A stretch of DNA of 64,000 nt from contig NZ_FMZH01000008.1 in NCBI RefSeq assembly GCF_900101435.1, positions 124,001 to 188,000 on the forward strand, read 5' to 3'. Shown here piece after piece: positions 45,320 through 54,208 of this stretch (positions are counted from its first letter, which is position 1; every line of letters starts with the position of its first letter). The notes under the pieces were generated by a model. The model made no database searches. It was not told the origin of the DNA and saw nothing but the letters and a program-made list of their open reading frames with translations. This stretch comes from Pedobacter soli (lineage in GTDB: Bacteria > Bacteroidota > Bacteroidia > Sphingobacteriales > Sphingobacteriaceae). The translations under genes were made by a program, and so were the position numbers.

Positions 45320-45353
45320 CTCCCCGGATCTTAATTGATTTGGGGAGTTTTTT
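45320..45353 (+). terminator. Terminator after SusC/SusD pair 1
   Basis: CTCCCC (45320-45325) pairs with GGGGAG (45342-45347) and is followed by six T. It closes the first SusCD unit and separates it from the second. Confidence 0.85.
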
Positions 45354-45379
45354 AGTTTTAGCTGCAAAGCATGCTAATC

Positions 45380-45800
45380 TTAAAAGTTTAAACCACAAAG
45401 GATACTAAGTTTCAGGTTTTTTCATGTTGCGCCTATCAGCGTTATCTGAGGGAATAAATTTACGAATTTGCCTTTCTCTTTGCGTGCTTTGTGCCTTCAC
45501 TCTGTTTTCTCTGTGGTTAATAACTAGTGCAGTGGTTAAACTGCGTACTTAGCGCTTTTTTTGCGCCCTCTGGCTTAAAAATGAGTTGATCTCATCATCG
45601 CATGCTTTAATTAACCACAAAGCGCTAAGGCACGAAGTGTCATATACCTTTGCAAATACTGCTCAAAATGTAACTTTATGTCCACTGTGCTCCGCTCTGT
45701 GTCCTCTGTGGTTAAATTAATTATTAGCGCCGTGGTTAAATTGTGTGCTTTGCGCTTTTTCTTCGCGCCCTCTGCGGTTAAAAACGCGCTAATCTCACAC
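45380..45800. repeat. Dispersed AACCACAAAG-type repeats with an imperfect direct repeat
   Basis: Within the 1.1-kb gap between SusD-1 and SusC-2, AACCACAAAG appears twice on the plus strand (near 45392 and 45615) and CTCTGTGGTTAA or GTGGTTAAA several times in the opposite orientation. Two imperfect copies of about 100 bp (from about 45505 and about 45700, offset 195-200 bp) share GTGGTTAAA, TTAGCGC/TTTGCGC and GCGCCCTCTG. The same AACCGCAAAG core occurs in the 24-kb tandem array. Frames here are not convincing genes. Confidence 0.65.
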
Positions 45801-45860
45801 GTTAACTGGCAACTATTTAAGCTTATTATTTGTCAGGAATTCCTGAATGAAGGTTTGTAT

Positions 45861-46007
45861 TATAAACGTATAATTAACGTTTATAAAAATGAAATTTTAT
45901 CCAAAAAACTCAAAAAAGGCCAAAAAGTGACTAAAAATAACAATTTGCCCCCTTTTTATTACCGGATTACCCCTCACTAGCAGCGTCTTTTTTATGGTTA
46001 ATTTGTT
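45861..46007 (+). promoter_or_regulatory. susC-2 control region: AAACGT inverted repeat plus conserved 70-bp cassette
   Basis: TATAAACGT (45861-45869) and ACGTTTATA (45877-45885) form a perfect inverted repeat. Downstream, 45938-46007 is the second copy of the 70-bp cassette described for susC-1, again ending in a near -7 element (TTAATTTG). The gap between the AACGTTT element and the cassette is about 10 bp longer than at susC-1, one helical turn, which would keep both elements on the same DNA face. Confidence 0.7.
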
Positions 46008-46390
46008 AAAACCAAGTATAAGATATAAGCCGTGCCAAAATTATTCGAAGATTAACTACCGAGAATAATTGATGAATGTAACGAATAAAAATTGTTACTA
46101 CCAGTTTTTGCGAACCAAAACCAAATCGAAAACCAATCCCTAAAATAAAATATATGAAGAAAGCCAAATTTACGCTACCCCATTTACAGCATAGGTAAAA
46201 AAACATCGTACTGCTTCTTTAAAAAGCAATCAAATTAATTAAGAAACAACCTGGAATTTGGAGCCTAAGCTCCTGGTTCCAAATACTAACTGACGAAAAA
46301 TATTTTCGATCGGATGAGCAGCCTTTTGCCTTTTCAATTTAAGGGGCGATCGGAATCCGGTTAAAAATAACTAACCAATTAAACCATTTT
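46008..46390 (+). other. Long structured 5' leader of susC-2
   Basis: If transcription starts just after 46007, the leader is about 380 nt. It contains a stem AATTATTC/GAATAATT (46039-46046 with 46063-46070) and a two-part hairpin, GGAA/TTCC outside GGAGC/GCTCC (46253-46280). The last 20 bases, CTAACCAATTAAACCATTTT, recur before the GH127-like gene. No open frame of note. Confidence 0.45.
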
Positions 46391-49300
46391 ATGAAGAAAA
46401 AATTACCGAAGAAAGTCCCGCTCTACAAGCTGGGAAAAGCTTTAAGACCAATTTTACAGTTTTTGGTCTGTCTCGTAATTACCGCCTCTTATTTAACGGC
46501 ATCGGCACAAACAGATGTAACCGTTAAAGGGATGGTAAAAGACACTGTTGGCGGTTTGCCCGGCGTAAACGTAAAAGTATCGGGCACCAACCGCGGTATT
46601 TCTACCGATGAGTTTGGACGCTATACCATCAAATTGCCCCGCACAGGAAAATTGTTATTCACCCTGGTAGGTTACAAACCTAAAAATGTGGCTGTTGCCA
46701 ATTACGATAAAAATGCAGACGGCACTTATACCATCAACGTTACCCTCCAATCAGATGCCAACTCGCTGGATGAGGTGGCTGTAGTAGGTTTTGGTACACA
46801 GAAAAAAACAAGTGTAATCAGCTCCATTACGGCCATTAACCCAAAAGAACTGAAAGGGCCAACCAGTAACCTTACCACCATGATGGCCGGTAGGGTAGCC
46901 GGTATGATTGCCTATCAGCGTAGTGGCGAACCCGGCGCCGATAACGCGCAGTTTTTCATCCGTGGGTTGGGTACATTCGGTGCCGGTAAACAAGATCCGC
47001 TAATTTTGATCGATGGTATCGAATCGACCCAAAACGATATGGCGCGTTTGCAACCCGACGATATTTCTTCATTTAACGTATTGAAAGACGCTACTGCATC
47101 GGCCGTATACGGTGCAAGGGGGGCAAATGGGGTAGTGCTCATTTTAACCAAATCGGGTGTGGCTGGTCAAACCAAGTTTGGTTTCAGGGCCGAATCATCG
47201 CTATCTGCCAACACCAAAAATTTCCAGTTTGCCGATAACGTTACCTACATGAAACTGGCTAACGAAGCAGCCCTTACGCGTAACAGGCTGGCCATTTTGC
47301 CTTACCTGCAAACCAAAATAGATGCTACCGCTGCGGGCGAGAATGAATTGCTTTACCCCAATAACAACTGGATTGAGCAATTAATTAAAGATTATACCAT
47401 TAACCAAAGGTATAACCTCAATATTTCGGGTGGGGGTACAAAAGCGAGTTACTATATAGCGGGTACCTACAATATCGATAATGGTGTACTGAAGGTGGCC
47501 GATTTAAATAACTTTAACAACAACATCAAGTTAAAAAACTATTCGGTCCGCTCTAATGTAAACATTAACCTTACCAATACTACAGAGGCTATTATCAGGG
47601 TATATGGCCAGTTTGATGATTATACCGGGCCAGTGGGTGGTGGTGGAGCTACTTTTAACCGGGCCATTTGGTCTAACCCGGTAATGTTCCCGGCGGTTTA
47701 TCCGGCCAGTTTATCGCCCTACAGCAATCACCCTTTATTTGGTAATGCAATTTCGCCACGAGGCGGATTGTACATGAATCCTTATGCCGAAATGGTGAAA
47801 GGGTACCAGGATAAAAATTCATCCACATTACAAACGCAGATTGAAATTAAGCAGGATTTGAAATTCATTACCCCAGGTTTAACTGCCCGGATGATGAGTT
47901 ATGCCCGCAGGTATTCATATTTCGATATTTCACGCGCGTACAATCCTTTCTATTATACCGCAACCGAACAACCCGATAAATCTATCGGATTAACTTTAAT
48001 GAATGGAGGAGGAGCTTTATCAGTAGGAACTGTAGGTACAGAGTATCTGGGGTATTCTGAAGGAACAAAAGACTTAAATTCTACCTTCTATGCTGAGTTT
48101 TCTGCTAACTACAGCCGTACTTTTAAAGATAAACATGCTGTAAGCGGTATGTTAATTACCACCATGCGTAATTATCTGGCGGCAAATCCGGGTAGTCTTC
48201 AGCTTTCGCTGCCATCGCGCAACCAGGGTGTATCGGGTAGGGCTACTTATGGTTACGATAACCGTTACCTGGCCGAGTTTAACTTCGGTTACAATGGTTC
48301 CGAGCGTTTTGCAGAAAATAACCGCTTTGGTTTCTTCCCTTCTTTTGGTTTAGGCTATATCATCTCTAACGAAAATTATTTTAAACCTTTAACCAAAGTC
48401 ATTAACAGTTTAAAACTCAGAGCAACTTATGGTTTGGTAGGTAACGATCAGATTGGTAATGCAGCCGACCGTTTCTTCTATCTTTCGGAAGTAAATATGA
48501 ATAACGGAACTTTCGGCACAAGGTTCGGCGAAGATGGATTGTATTATCGTGATGGTATTTTGGTTTCCCGTTATTCCAATCCGCTAATTACCTGGGAAAG
48601 ATCTAAACAAACCAACATTGGTTTGGACATGACCTTGTTTAACAGCCTGAACCTGACCTTCGATATTTATAAAAACGAACGTTCTAATATTTTAACCGAC
48701 CGTACTTTTATACCAAGTACCATGGGCTTACAAGCTGCTGTAAGGGCCAATACCAATAAAGCCGAAAGCAAAGGTGTCGATTTTTCGGCCAGCTATAACA
48801 AATCTTTCAGCAACAGCATGTTTTTGCAAATGCGTGGTAATTTTACCTATGCTACCAACAAAATTTTAATTTACGATGAACCTTCTTTTAACGCAAATGA
48901 GGCTTATCGTACACATGTGGGCTTACCCACCACACAAGCCTTTGGTTACATTGCTGAGCGTTTGTTTGTTGATGATGCAGAAGCGAAAAACTCACCGGTT
49001 CAGTTTGCGGGTGTACCCGGCCTTGATTACGGAGGAGGAGACATTAAATACCGCGACGTAAATGGCGATGGCATTATCAGTGATGTAGATCAGGTGCCTA
49101 TTGGCTTGCCAACCAGCCCTGAAATTGTGTATGGTTTTGGTGGTACATTTGGTTTCAAAGGATTCGATATTTCTGCGTTCTTTCAGGGATCGGCCAGATC
49201 TTCGTTCTTCATCAATCCTGGTAATATTTCTCCTTTTGTGCTTAACAACGAATCAGGCAATCCTAACGTTACCCAAAATGGATTGTTGCAGGTAATTGCC

Positions 49301-49624
49301 GATAGTCACTGGTCTGAGCAAAACCGCGATAGCTACGCTTTCTGGCCACGTTTAAGCCCAAATTTTGTAAACAACAATACCCGTACCTCAACCTGGTGGA
49401 TGCGTAACGGAGCCTTTTTAAGGCTAAAAAGCGTAGAGCTGGGCTACAACCTGCAAAGCAAATTGCAGAAAAGGCTGGGCTTAAGCAGTGCACGTTTTTA
49501 TGTTAACGCTACCAATCTTGGTGCTTTAAGTGCTTTCAAACTCTGGGATCCTGAAATGGGTGGCAACGGTTTGGGTTATCCTGTTCAAACCGTATACAAT
49601 TTAGGTTTAAATGTTTCATTCTAA
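46391..49624 (+). CDS. SusC-like TonB-dependent glycan transporter 2
   Basis: A 1077-residue SusC with a long basic N-terminus (KKKLPKKVPLYKLGK) before the signal helix, cleavage near TASAQ (about 40), a CarboxypepD_reg domain (LPGVNVKVSGTNRG), a plug (VAVVGFGTQKKTSVISS, SAVYGARGANGVVLI) and a barrel ending LGLNVSF. It is about 80 residues longer than SusC-1 and not a close duplicate. It heads a cluster with SusD-2, two surface glycan-binding lipoproteins and a GH16 enzyme. Confidence 0.93.
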   Translation: MKKKLPKKVPLYKLGKALRPILQFLVCLVITASYLTASAQTDVTVKGMVKDTVGGLPGVNVKVSGTNRGISTDEFGRYTIKLPRTGKLLFTLVGYKPKNVAVANYDKNADGTYTINVTLQSDANSLDEVAVVGFGTQKKTSVISSITAINPKELKGPTSNLTTMMAGRVAGMIAYQRSGEPGADNAQFFIRGLGTFGAGKQDPLILIDGIESTQNDMARLQPDDISSFNVLKDATASAVYGARGANGVVLILTKSGVAGQTKFGFRAESSLSANTKNFQFADNVTYMKLANEAALTRNRLAILPYLQTKIDATAAGENELLYPNNNWIEQLIKDYTINQRYNLNISGGGTKASYYIAGTYNIDNGVLKVADLNNFNNNIKLKNYSVRSNVNINLTNTTEAIIRVYGQFDDYTGPVGGGGATFNRAIWSNPVMFPAVYPASLSPYSNHPLFGNAISPRGGLYMNPYAEMVKGYQDKNSSTLQTQIEIKQDLKFITPGLTARMMSYARRYSYFDISRAYNPFYYTATEQPDKSIGLTLMNGGGALSVGTVGTEYLGYSEGTKDLNSTFYAEFSANYSRTFKDKHAVSGMLITTMRNYLAANPGSLQLSLPSRNQGVSGRATYGYDNRYLAEFNFGYNGSERFAENNRFGFFPSFGLGYIISNENYFKPLTKVINSLKLRATYGLVGNDQIGNAADRFFYLSEVNMNNGTFGTRFGEDGLYYRDGILVSRYSNPLITWERSKQTNIGLDMTLFNSLNLTFDIYKNERSNILTDRTFIPSTMGLQAAVRANTNKAESKGVDFSASYNKSFSNSMFLQMRGNFTYATNKILIYDEPSFNANEAYRTHVGLPTTQAFGYIAERLFVDDAEAKNSPVQFAGVPGLDYGGGDIKYRDVNGDGIISDVDQVPIGLPTSPEIVYGFGGTFGFKGFDISAFFQGSARSSFFINPGNISPFVLNNESGNPNVTQNGLLQVIADSHWSEQNRDSYAFWPRLSPNFVNNNTRTSTWWMRNGAFLRLKSVELGYNLQSKLQKRLGLSSARFYVNATNLGALSAFKLWDPEMGGNGLGYPVQTVYNLGLNVSF

Positions 49625-49647
49625 CCATTAAGCTTAAAAATAACAAT

Positions 49648-51651
49648 ATGAAAATCAATAATATTTTATTTAAAAAATACATGGCAAAGCCAGGTTTGGC
49701 TAAGCTAACTGCGGCTGCGCTGGTTATCGTTTTATCGGTGAGCTCCTGCAAAAAGTACCTCGATATCGTTCCCGATAACGTAGCTACAATCGATAATGCC
49801 TTTACCTTAAGGAACGAAGCCGAAAAATACCTGTTTACCTGTTATTCTTTCCTGCCAAAAGATGGCGAACCATTGCTAAACGCCGGTTTTATGGCTGGCG
49901 ATGAAATCTGGACCTCGCTGGATGAAAGGGAATTTATTTCTTATGGCTGGAGGCTGGCAAGGGGAGGACAAGGAGCAGAAAACCCATTACTGGATGCCTG
50001 GAATGGTCGTTATCAGGGTGGCGGTAACGTTTATAATTACAATGATAATCCCGGTGGAGATTATGGTTTGTTTAAAGCCATCAGAAACTGCAACATCTTT
50101 TTAGAAAATGTGCAGGACCAGAGTAAAATACCAGATTTGAGCTTAAACGAACGCGAGCGCTGGATTGCCGAGGTGAAATTTTTAAAAGCCTATTACAATT
50201 TCTATTTGTTGCGCATGTATGGCCCCATTCCGATTGTAGATACCAATATCGGGATTAGTGCAACAGAAGAAGAAGTGCGGATTAAAAGAATGCCATTTGA
50301 TGAATGTGTAAATTACATCTCAGGCTTACTGGATCAGGCCATTCCGGGCTTGCCGCAAATTATTACCGATAAAAGTACCGAGCTGGGCCGCATTACCAGG
50401 CCTATAGCACTCGCTATTAAAGCCAAACTTTTATTAACAGCTGCCAGTCCTTTGTTTAATGGCAATACCGATTACAGTAACTTTAGAGATAAAGACGGAG
50501 TAGTGTTATTTAACACCGCTTACGATGCCAATAAATGGAAAAAAGCAGCCGATGCTGCCAAAGCCGCTATTGATGCTGCCGAAGCTGCAGGTTTTAAATT
50601 GTACCAGTTTCCGGGTACTACTTTTAAATTATCTGATACCACACTAAGACAGCTTACCATTAAAGGTGCAGTAACTGAGCGTTTTAACGTTAACCTCGAA
50701 CATGTTTGGGCCAATCCGAACAGCCGTACCTTTAACATGCAAAGGGCTGCCATGCCACGCTTAACTTCTGCTGTTGTAGTAGGAAGTGCACGTCAGCAAC
50801 TGGCTCCTCCATTAAAAATTGCCGAAATGTTTTACAGTAAAAACGGTGTGCCGATCAACGAAGATAAAACACTCGATTTTACCAACAAATATACGCTGCG
50901 CACTGCAGTTAAAAGCGAGCGCTTTTATGTAAAGGAAGGCTACACTACAGCCAGGATCAATTTTGACCGCGAACCGAGGTTTTATGCCGATTTAGGTTTT
51001 GATGGTGGAATCTGGTATAAATACGATAGCCCAACCAATTCGGATGAAGGCACTTTCGTACTCGAAGGCAAATCGAACCAGGTGGCTGGTGCAAACAATT
51101 TCGGCTGGTACAACGAAACAGGTTATTTCATCAAAAAACTGGTCGATTGGAACATGATTAACGGAACAAACGGAGCCAGCTACCGCGATTATCCATGGCC
51201 CGAAATCAGAATGGCCGACCTTTATTTAATGTATGCCGAAGCCCTAAACGAAACCCTGGCAGCACCATCGGCCGATGTATACGAATACATTAACCGCATC
51301 AGAACGAGGGCCGGTTTGCCAACCGTACAAAACGCATGGACCAACTTTTCAAACAACCCGGGTAAGTATACAACCAAAGATGGGATGCGCGAAATTGTCC
51401 AGCAGGAAAGACTGATTGAAATGGCGTTTGAAGGAAGCCGTTTTTGGGATATCAGACGCTGGAAACGTGCTGCAGAAATGTTTAACCAACCCATTACCGG
51501 ATGGAGCGTTTACCAACCTACCTCTGCAGAATATTACCGTGTACGAACCATTTTTAACCAAAATTTTGTGGCTCCACGCGATTATTTGTGGCCATTGCGC
51601 GCATACGATTTAACTGTTAACCCTAAACTGGTTCAAAACCCAGGCTGGTAG
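49648..51651 (+). CDS. SusD-like glycan-binding lipoprotein 2
   Basis: A 667-residue SusD/RagB-family lipoprotein, larger than SusD-1. The lipobox is SVSSC (about residues 31-35), followed by KKYLDIVPD. An in-frame Met at residue 12 (MAKPGLAKLT) is an alternative start giving a more normal signal length. The C-terminal FEGSRFWDIRRWKRA and NPKLVQNPGW are typical. It sits 23 bp after susC-2. Confidence 0.92.
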   Translation: MKINNILFKKYMAKPGLAKLTAAALVIVLSVSSCKKYLDIVPDNVATIDNAFTLRNEAEKYLFTCYSFLPKDGEPLLNAGFMAGDEIWTSLDEREFISYGWRLARGGQGAENPLLDAWNGRYQGGGNVYNYNDNPGGDYGLFKAIRNCNIFLENVQDQSKIPDLSLNERERWIAEVKFLKAYYNFYLLRMYGPIPIVDTNIGISATEEEVRIKRMPFDECVNYISGLLDQAIPGLPQIITDKSTELGRITRPIALAIKAKLLLTAASPLFNGNTDYSNFRDKDGVVLFNTAYDANKWKKAADAAKAAIDAAEAAGFKLYQFPGTTFKLSDTTLRQLTIKGAVTERFNVNLEHVWANPNSRTFNMQRAAMPRLTSAVVVGSARQQLAPPLKIAEMFYSKNGVPINEDKTLDFTNKYTLRTAVKSERFYVKEGYTTARINFDREPRFYADLGFDGGIWYKYDSPTNSDEGTFVLEGKSNQVAGANNFGWYNETGYFIKKLVDWNMINGTNGASYRDYPWPEIRMADLYLMYAEALNETLAAPSADVYEYINRIRTRAGLPTVQNAWTNFSNNPGKYTTKDGMREIVQQERLIEMAFEGSRFWDIRRWKRAAEMFNQPITGWSVYQPTSAEYYRVRTIFNQNFVAPRDYLWPLRAYDLTVNPKLVQNPGW

Positions 51652-51677
51652 TATGAATTGATTAAAAAATATTCGAT

Positions 51678-52877
51678 ATGAAAAGAATAAATAAAAACCT
51701 GCTGTTATTCCTGTTAAGCTTAACAGTAGCATTTTCGGGCTGTAAAGAGGATCAGTTAGGCCCCTTAGAAAATAACACCACGCCTCCGGGCAAAGTAAGT
51801 AATGTTACCATTAAAAACGGAGCAGGTAATGCCAGCATTACTTTCAGCTTACCTGCCGATAAAGATTTATTGTATGTTAAAGCTGTTTACTATCTGGCTA
51901 ACGGTCAGGAAATGGAAGTAAAAACTTCCTATTATGGCAATACTTTATTGGTAGAAGGTTTTGGCGATACCAATGAACATGAGGTGAAAATTTACGCCGT
52001 AAACAGAAGCGAAGTGGCTTCAGAACCGACCATTGTGAAGGTTAAACCACTCGAAAACCCGATCTGGGGGGTATACCGTAGCCTTAAGGCTGTTGCCGAT
52101 TTTGGTGGATTAAACTTTAAAGGAAGCAATCCCGCTAAAGCCGACCTCGCCATAGAAGTATTGGTTCTGTCGAAAGGGAAATATGTGCCAACGGCAAAGA
52201 ACATTTATACTGCCGCTCCTGAGATCGATCAGTCGATCAGGGGACTGGATACATTGACCCAGAAATTTGCCATTACCATTCGCGACAGGTGGTTAAATTA
52301 CAGCGATACGCTTTTTACCACTTTAAAGCCGCTATATGAAACTGTATTGCCTAAATCAACTTATAAAGAGGTGATTTTACCTACCGATTCGCCACAGGAA
52401 TATACCTCTACAGGCGTATCCAAAATGTGGGATGGCAATATTATCGACTGGCCGAGTGTGTGTTTAACCAAAACCACTGTATTAACACCACAATGGGTAA
52501 CTTTCGATCTGGGCAGAACAGCAACCTTAAGCCGTATAGTAGTGTGGAATTATCCCGAATACCTCAATGCCGGACGTACTTATTACTATGGAGGCAATTT
52601 AAAGGATTTTGAAATCTGGGGAACCGATAATCCGCCAGCTGATGGCAGCTTTAACAACTGGGTAATGTTGGGTAAATACAGTTCTACCAAACCTTCTAAA
52701 AGTGCCTATGGGGTACAAACCAGCGAAGATTATGCTTTTGCCAATGCCGGTATCAGTTACAATTTTGCCGTTGGACTTAAAAAAGTACGCTATATCCGCA
52801 TTAAATCTATTAACAACTGGCAGGGCACTTCTTTCATGAGTGTTTCTGAAGTACAGCTTTATGGCGATCCGAGGTAA
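51678..52877 (+). CDS. Surface glycan-binding lipoprotein (DUF4959-DUF5126-DUF5000)
   Basis: A 399-residue lipoprotein with lipobox AFSGC (about 18-22). It has three domains in the order usual for PUL surface proteins: a fibronectin-like DUF4959 (about 35-125, PPGKVSNVTIKNGAGNASI), DUF5126 (about 130-235) and a discoidin-like DUF5000 (about 245-395, ending VRYIRIKSINNWQG and SVSEVQLYGD). It probably holds substrate at the cell surface for the SusCD-2 complex. It is 26 bp downstream of susD-2. Confidence 0.87.
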   Translation: MKRINKNLLLFLLSLTVAFSGCKEDQLGPLENNTTPPGKVSNVTIKNGAGNASITFSLPADKDLLYVKAVYYLANGQEMEVKTSYYGNTLLVEGFGDTNEHEVKIYAVNRSEVASEPTIVKVKPLENPIWGVYRSLKAVADFGGLNFKGSNPAKADLAIEVLVLSKGKYVPTAKNIYTAAPEIDQSIRGLDTLTQKFAITIRDRWLNYSDTLFTTLKPLYETVLPKSTYKEVILPTDSPQEYTSTGVSKMWDGNIIDWPSVCLTKTTVLTPQWVTFDLGRTATLSRIVVWNYPEYLNAGRTYYYGGNLKDFEIWGTDNPPADGSFNNWVMLGKYSSTKPSKSAYGVQTSEDYAFANAGISYNFAVGLKKVRYIRIKSINNWQGTSFMSVSEVQLYGDPR

Positions 52878-52896
52878 TTAAAAAAGCATTTTAAAG

Positions 52897-54090
52897 ATGA
52901 ATAATCAAAAAACATATATCAGAACCATAAAACTAGCTTTTATGTGTTTGTGGGCAGGTACTTTCGTGGCCTGTACCAAATCCGACGATTATAAAAAGTA
53001 TACCGAGAAAGGAGAAATTTCCTATACCGGCAAGTTAGATTCGGTAAAAATAATGTCGGGTAACAACCGGGTGTACATCAGTGGCTTGTTTCTTTCCGAT
53101 CCGAAAGTAACCCAGTGCAAAATTTTCTGGAACAACAAGGCCGATTCGGTAGTAATACCCGTAAAGAAAAAGTATGCTACCGATACGCTGAAATATTTTA
53201 TAGAGCGTGTACAGGAAGGTGTTCAGAATTTCCAGATTTATACTTACGATGCAGTTGGAAATAAATCTATTCCGGTATACAAAACCGGAAGGTCTTATGG
53301 CTCAAGGTATCAGTCGTCGTTGTTTAACAGGCCTATCGAATCGGCTTTTACCAATGCCAGTGGTGCAACTACCATTACCTGGCAGGGCATGGACCGCTTA
53401 ACCGGGGTTTTTGCCACAGAGGTAGAATACACCAGTTTAAGCAATGTAATTAAAAAGATCAGGACCAAAATCGACGAAACTACAACGGCTATTCCCGATA
53501 TTAAGCCGGGTACAAGTTTAAGGTATCGCACCCTGTTTTTGCCCGATACCGTTTCTATCGATACCTTTTCTACAGCTTTTCAAACGCAGCGTGTAGGGGC
53601 CGATATTACCGCAACTTATTTTAAAAACAAGGGAAATCCTTTCCAACCTGCAGCAAGCGGGGGCAGATGGCGTAATATTGCCGACTGGACCGTTACCGAT
53701 AACATCCGTAACCATGGAGGTTTAGGAGGCTGGTGTTCCGATCAGGGAGGATGCCTGGCCATGGAAATGGGTTGGGATGGTTCCGCTCAGATTATCAATG
53801 GTAAAATATTCCAAACCTTTACGCTTCCGGCTGGCAGTTATAGTTTTGAAATTACGATGGCAAAAAATGAAGCAAAAGATCCGGTTTACATTGTAGCAGC
53901 AGCGGGTAATACGCTACCAGATGTTGCCAATGTGTCTACATCATTAGGTTACACCAACTTTGCCAACAATAAGTTTCAATTTACCTTAACACAATCAACA
54001 ACAGTATCAATTGGCTTTCTGGCATCGATGACCTCCGCATCAGGAAATCAGTTTTGGATTGTAAAAGAGGTGGCGCTCAAATCTCTCTAG
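52897..54090 (+). CDS. Surface glycan-binding lipoprotein (DUF4998-DUF5013)
   Basis: A 397-residue lipoprotein with lipobox FVAC (about 25-28). DUF4998 covers about residues 40-240 (ISYTGKLDSVKIMSGNNRVYI-like strands, SDPKVTQCKIFWN) and a DUF5013-type beta-sandwich covers about 250-397. The last residues form a galactose-binding-like fold with GGRWRNIADWTV and GWCSDQGG. It follows the preceding gene by 19 bp and is the second glycan-binding protein of the unit. Confidence 0.85.
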   Translation: MNNQKTYIRTIKLAFMCLWAGTFVACTKSDDYKKYTEKGEISYTGKLDSVKIMSGNNRVYISGLFLSDPKVTQCKIFWNNKADSVVIPVKKKYATDTLKYFIERVQEGVQNFQIYTYDAVGNKSIPVYKTGRSYGSRYQSSLFNRPIESAFTNASGATTITWQGMDRLTGVFATEVEYTSLSNVIKKIRTKIDETTTAIPDIKPGTSLRYRTLFLPDTVSIDTFSTAFQTQRVGADITATYFKNKGNPFQPAASGGRWRNIADWTVTDNIRNHGGLGGWCSDQGGCLAMEMGWDGSAQIINGKIFQTFTLPAGSYSFEITMAKNEAKDPVYIVAAAGNTLPDVANVSTSLGYTNFANNKFQFTLTQSTTVSIGFLASMTSASGNQFWIVKEVALKSL

Positions 54091-54128
54091 TACTGTTTGG
54101 TTTAATACTTAAGCCAATTAGTAAATTT

Positions 54129-54169
54129 ATTCTCAGGGCTTTCTGTAAAGAAACCCTGAGAATTTTTAT
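54129..54169 (+). terminator. Strong hairpin between SGBP-2 and GH16 genes
   Basis: A 10-bp perfect stem, ATTCTCAGGG with CCCTGAGAAT (54129-54138 and 54154-54163), contains an inner CTTT/AAAG pair and is followed by TTTTATTT. It lies 39 bp after the SGBP-2 stop and 40 bp before the GH16 start, so it may reduce or stop read-through into GH16. Confidence 0.8.
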
Positions 54170-54208
54170 TTCAAAAGAATATTAATTTAGTCAACCAAAA
54201 AACACGCC

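Noticed and set aside
45678-45980. 100-aa plus-strand frame between SusD-1 and SusC-2
   Set aside because: Its first half is made of the AACCACAAAG-family repeat and its second half lies across the susC-2 control cassette, so it is non-coding.
40657-51651. Recent duplication of the SusCD pair
   Set aside because: The two pairs differ in length (998 and 541 against 1077 and 667 residues) and in most sequence; only the promoter cassette is closely similar.
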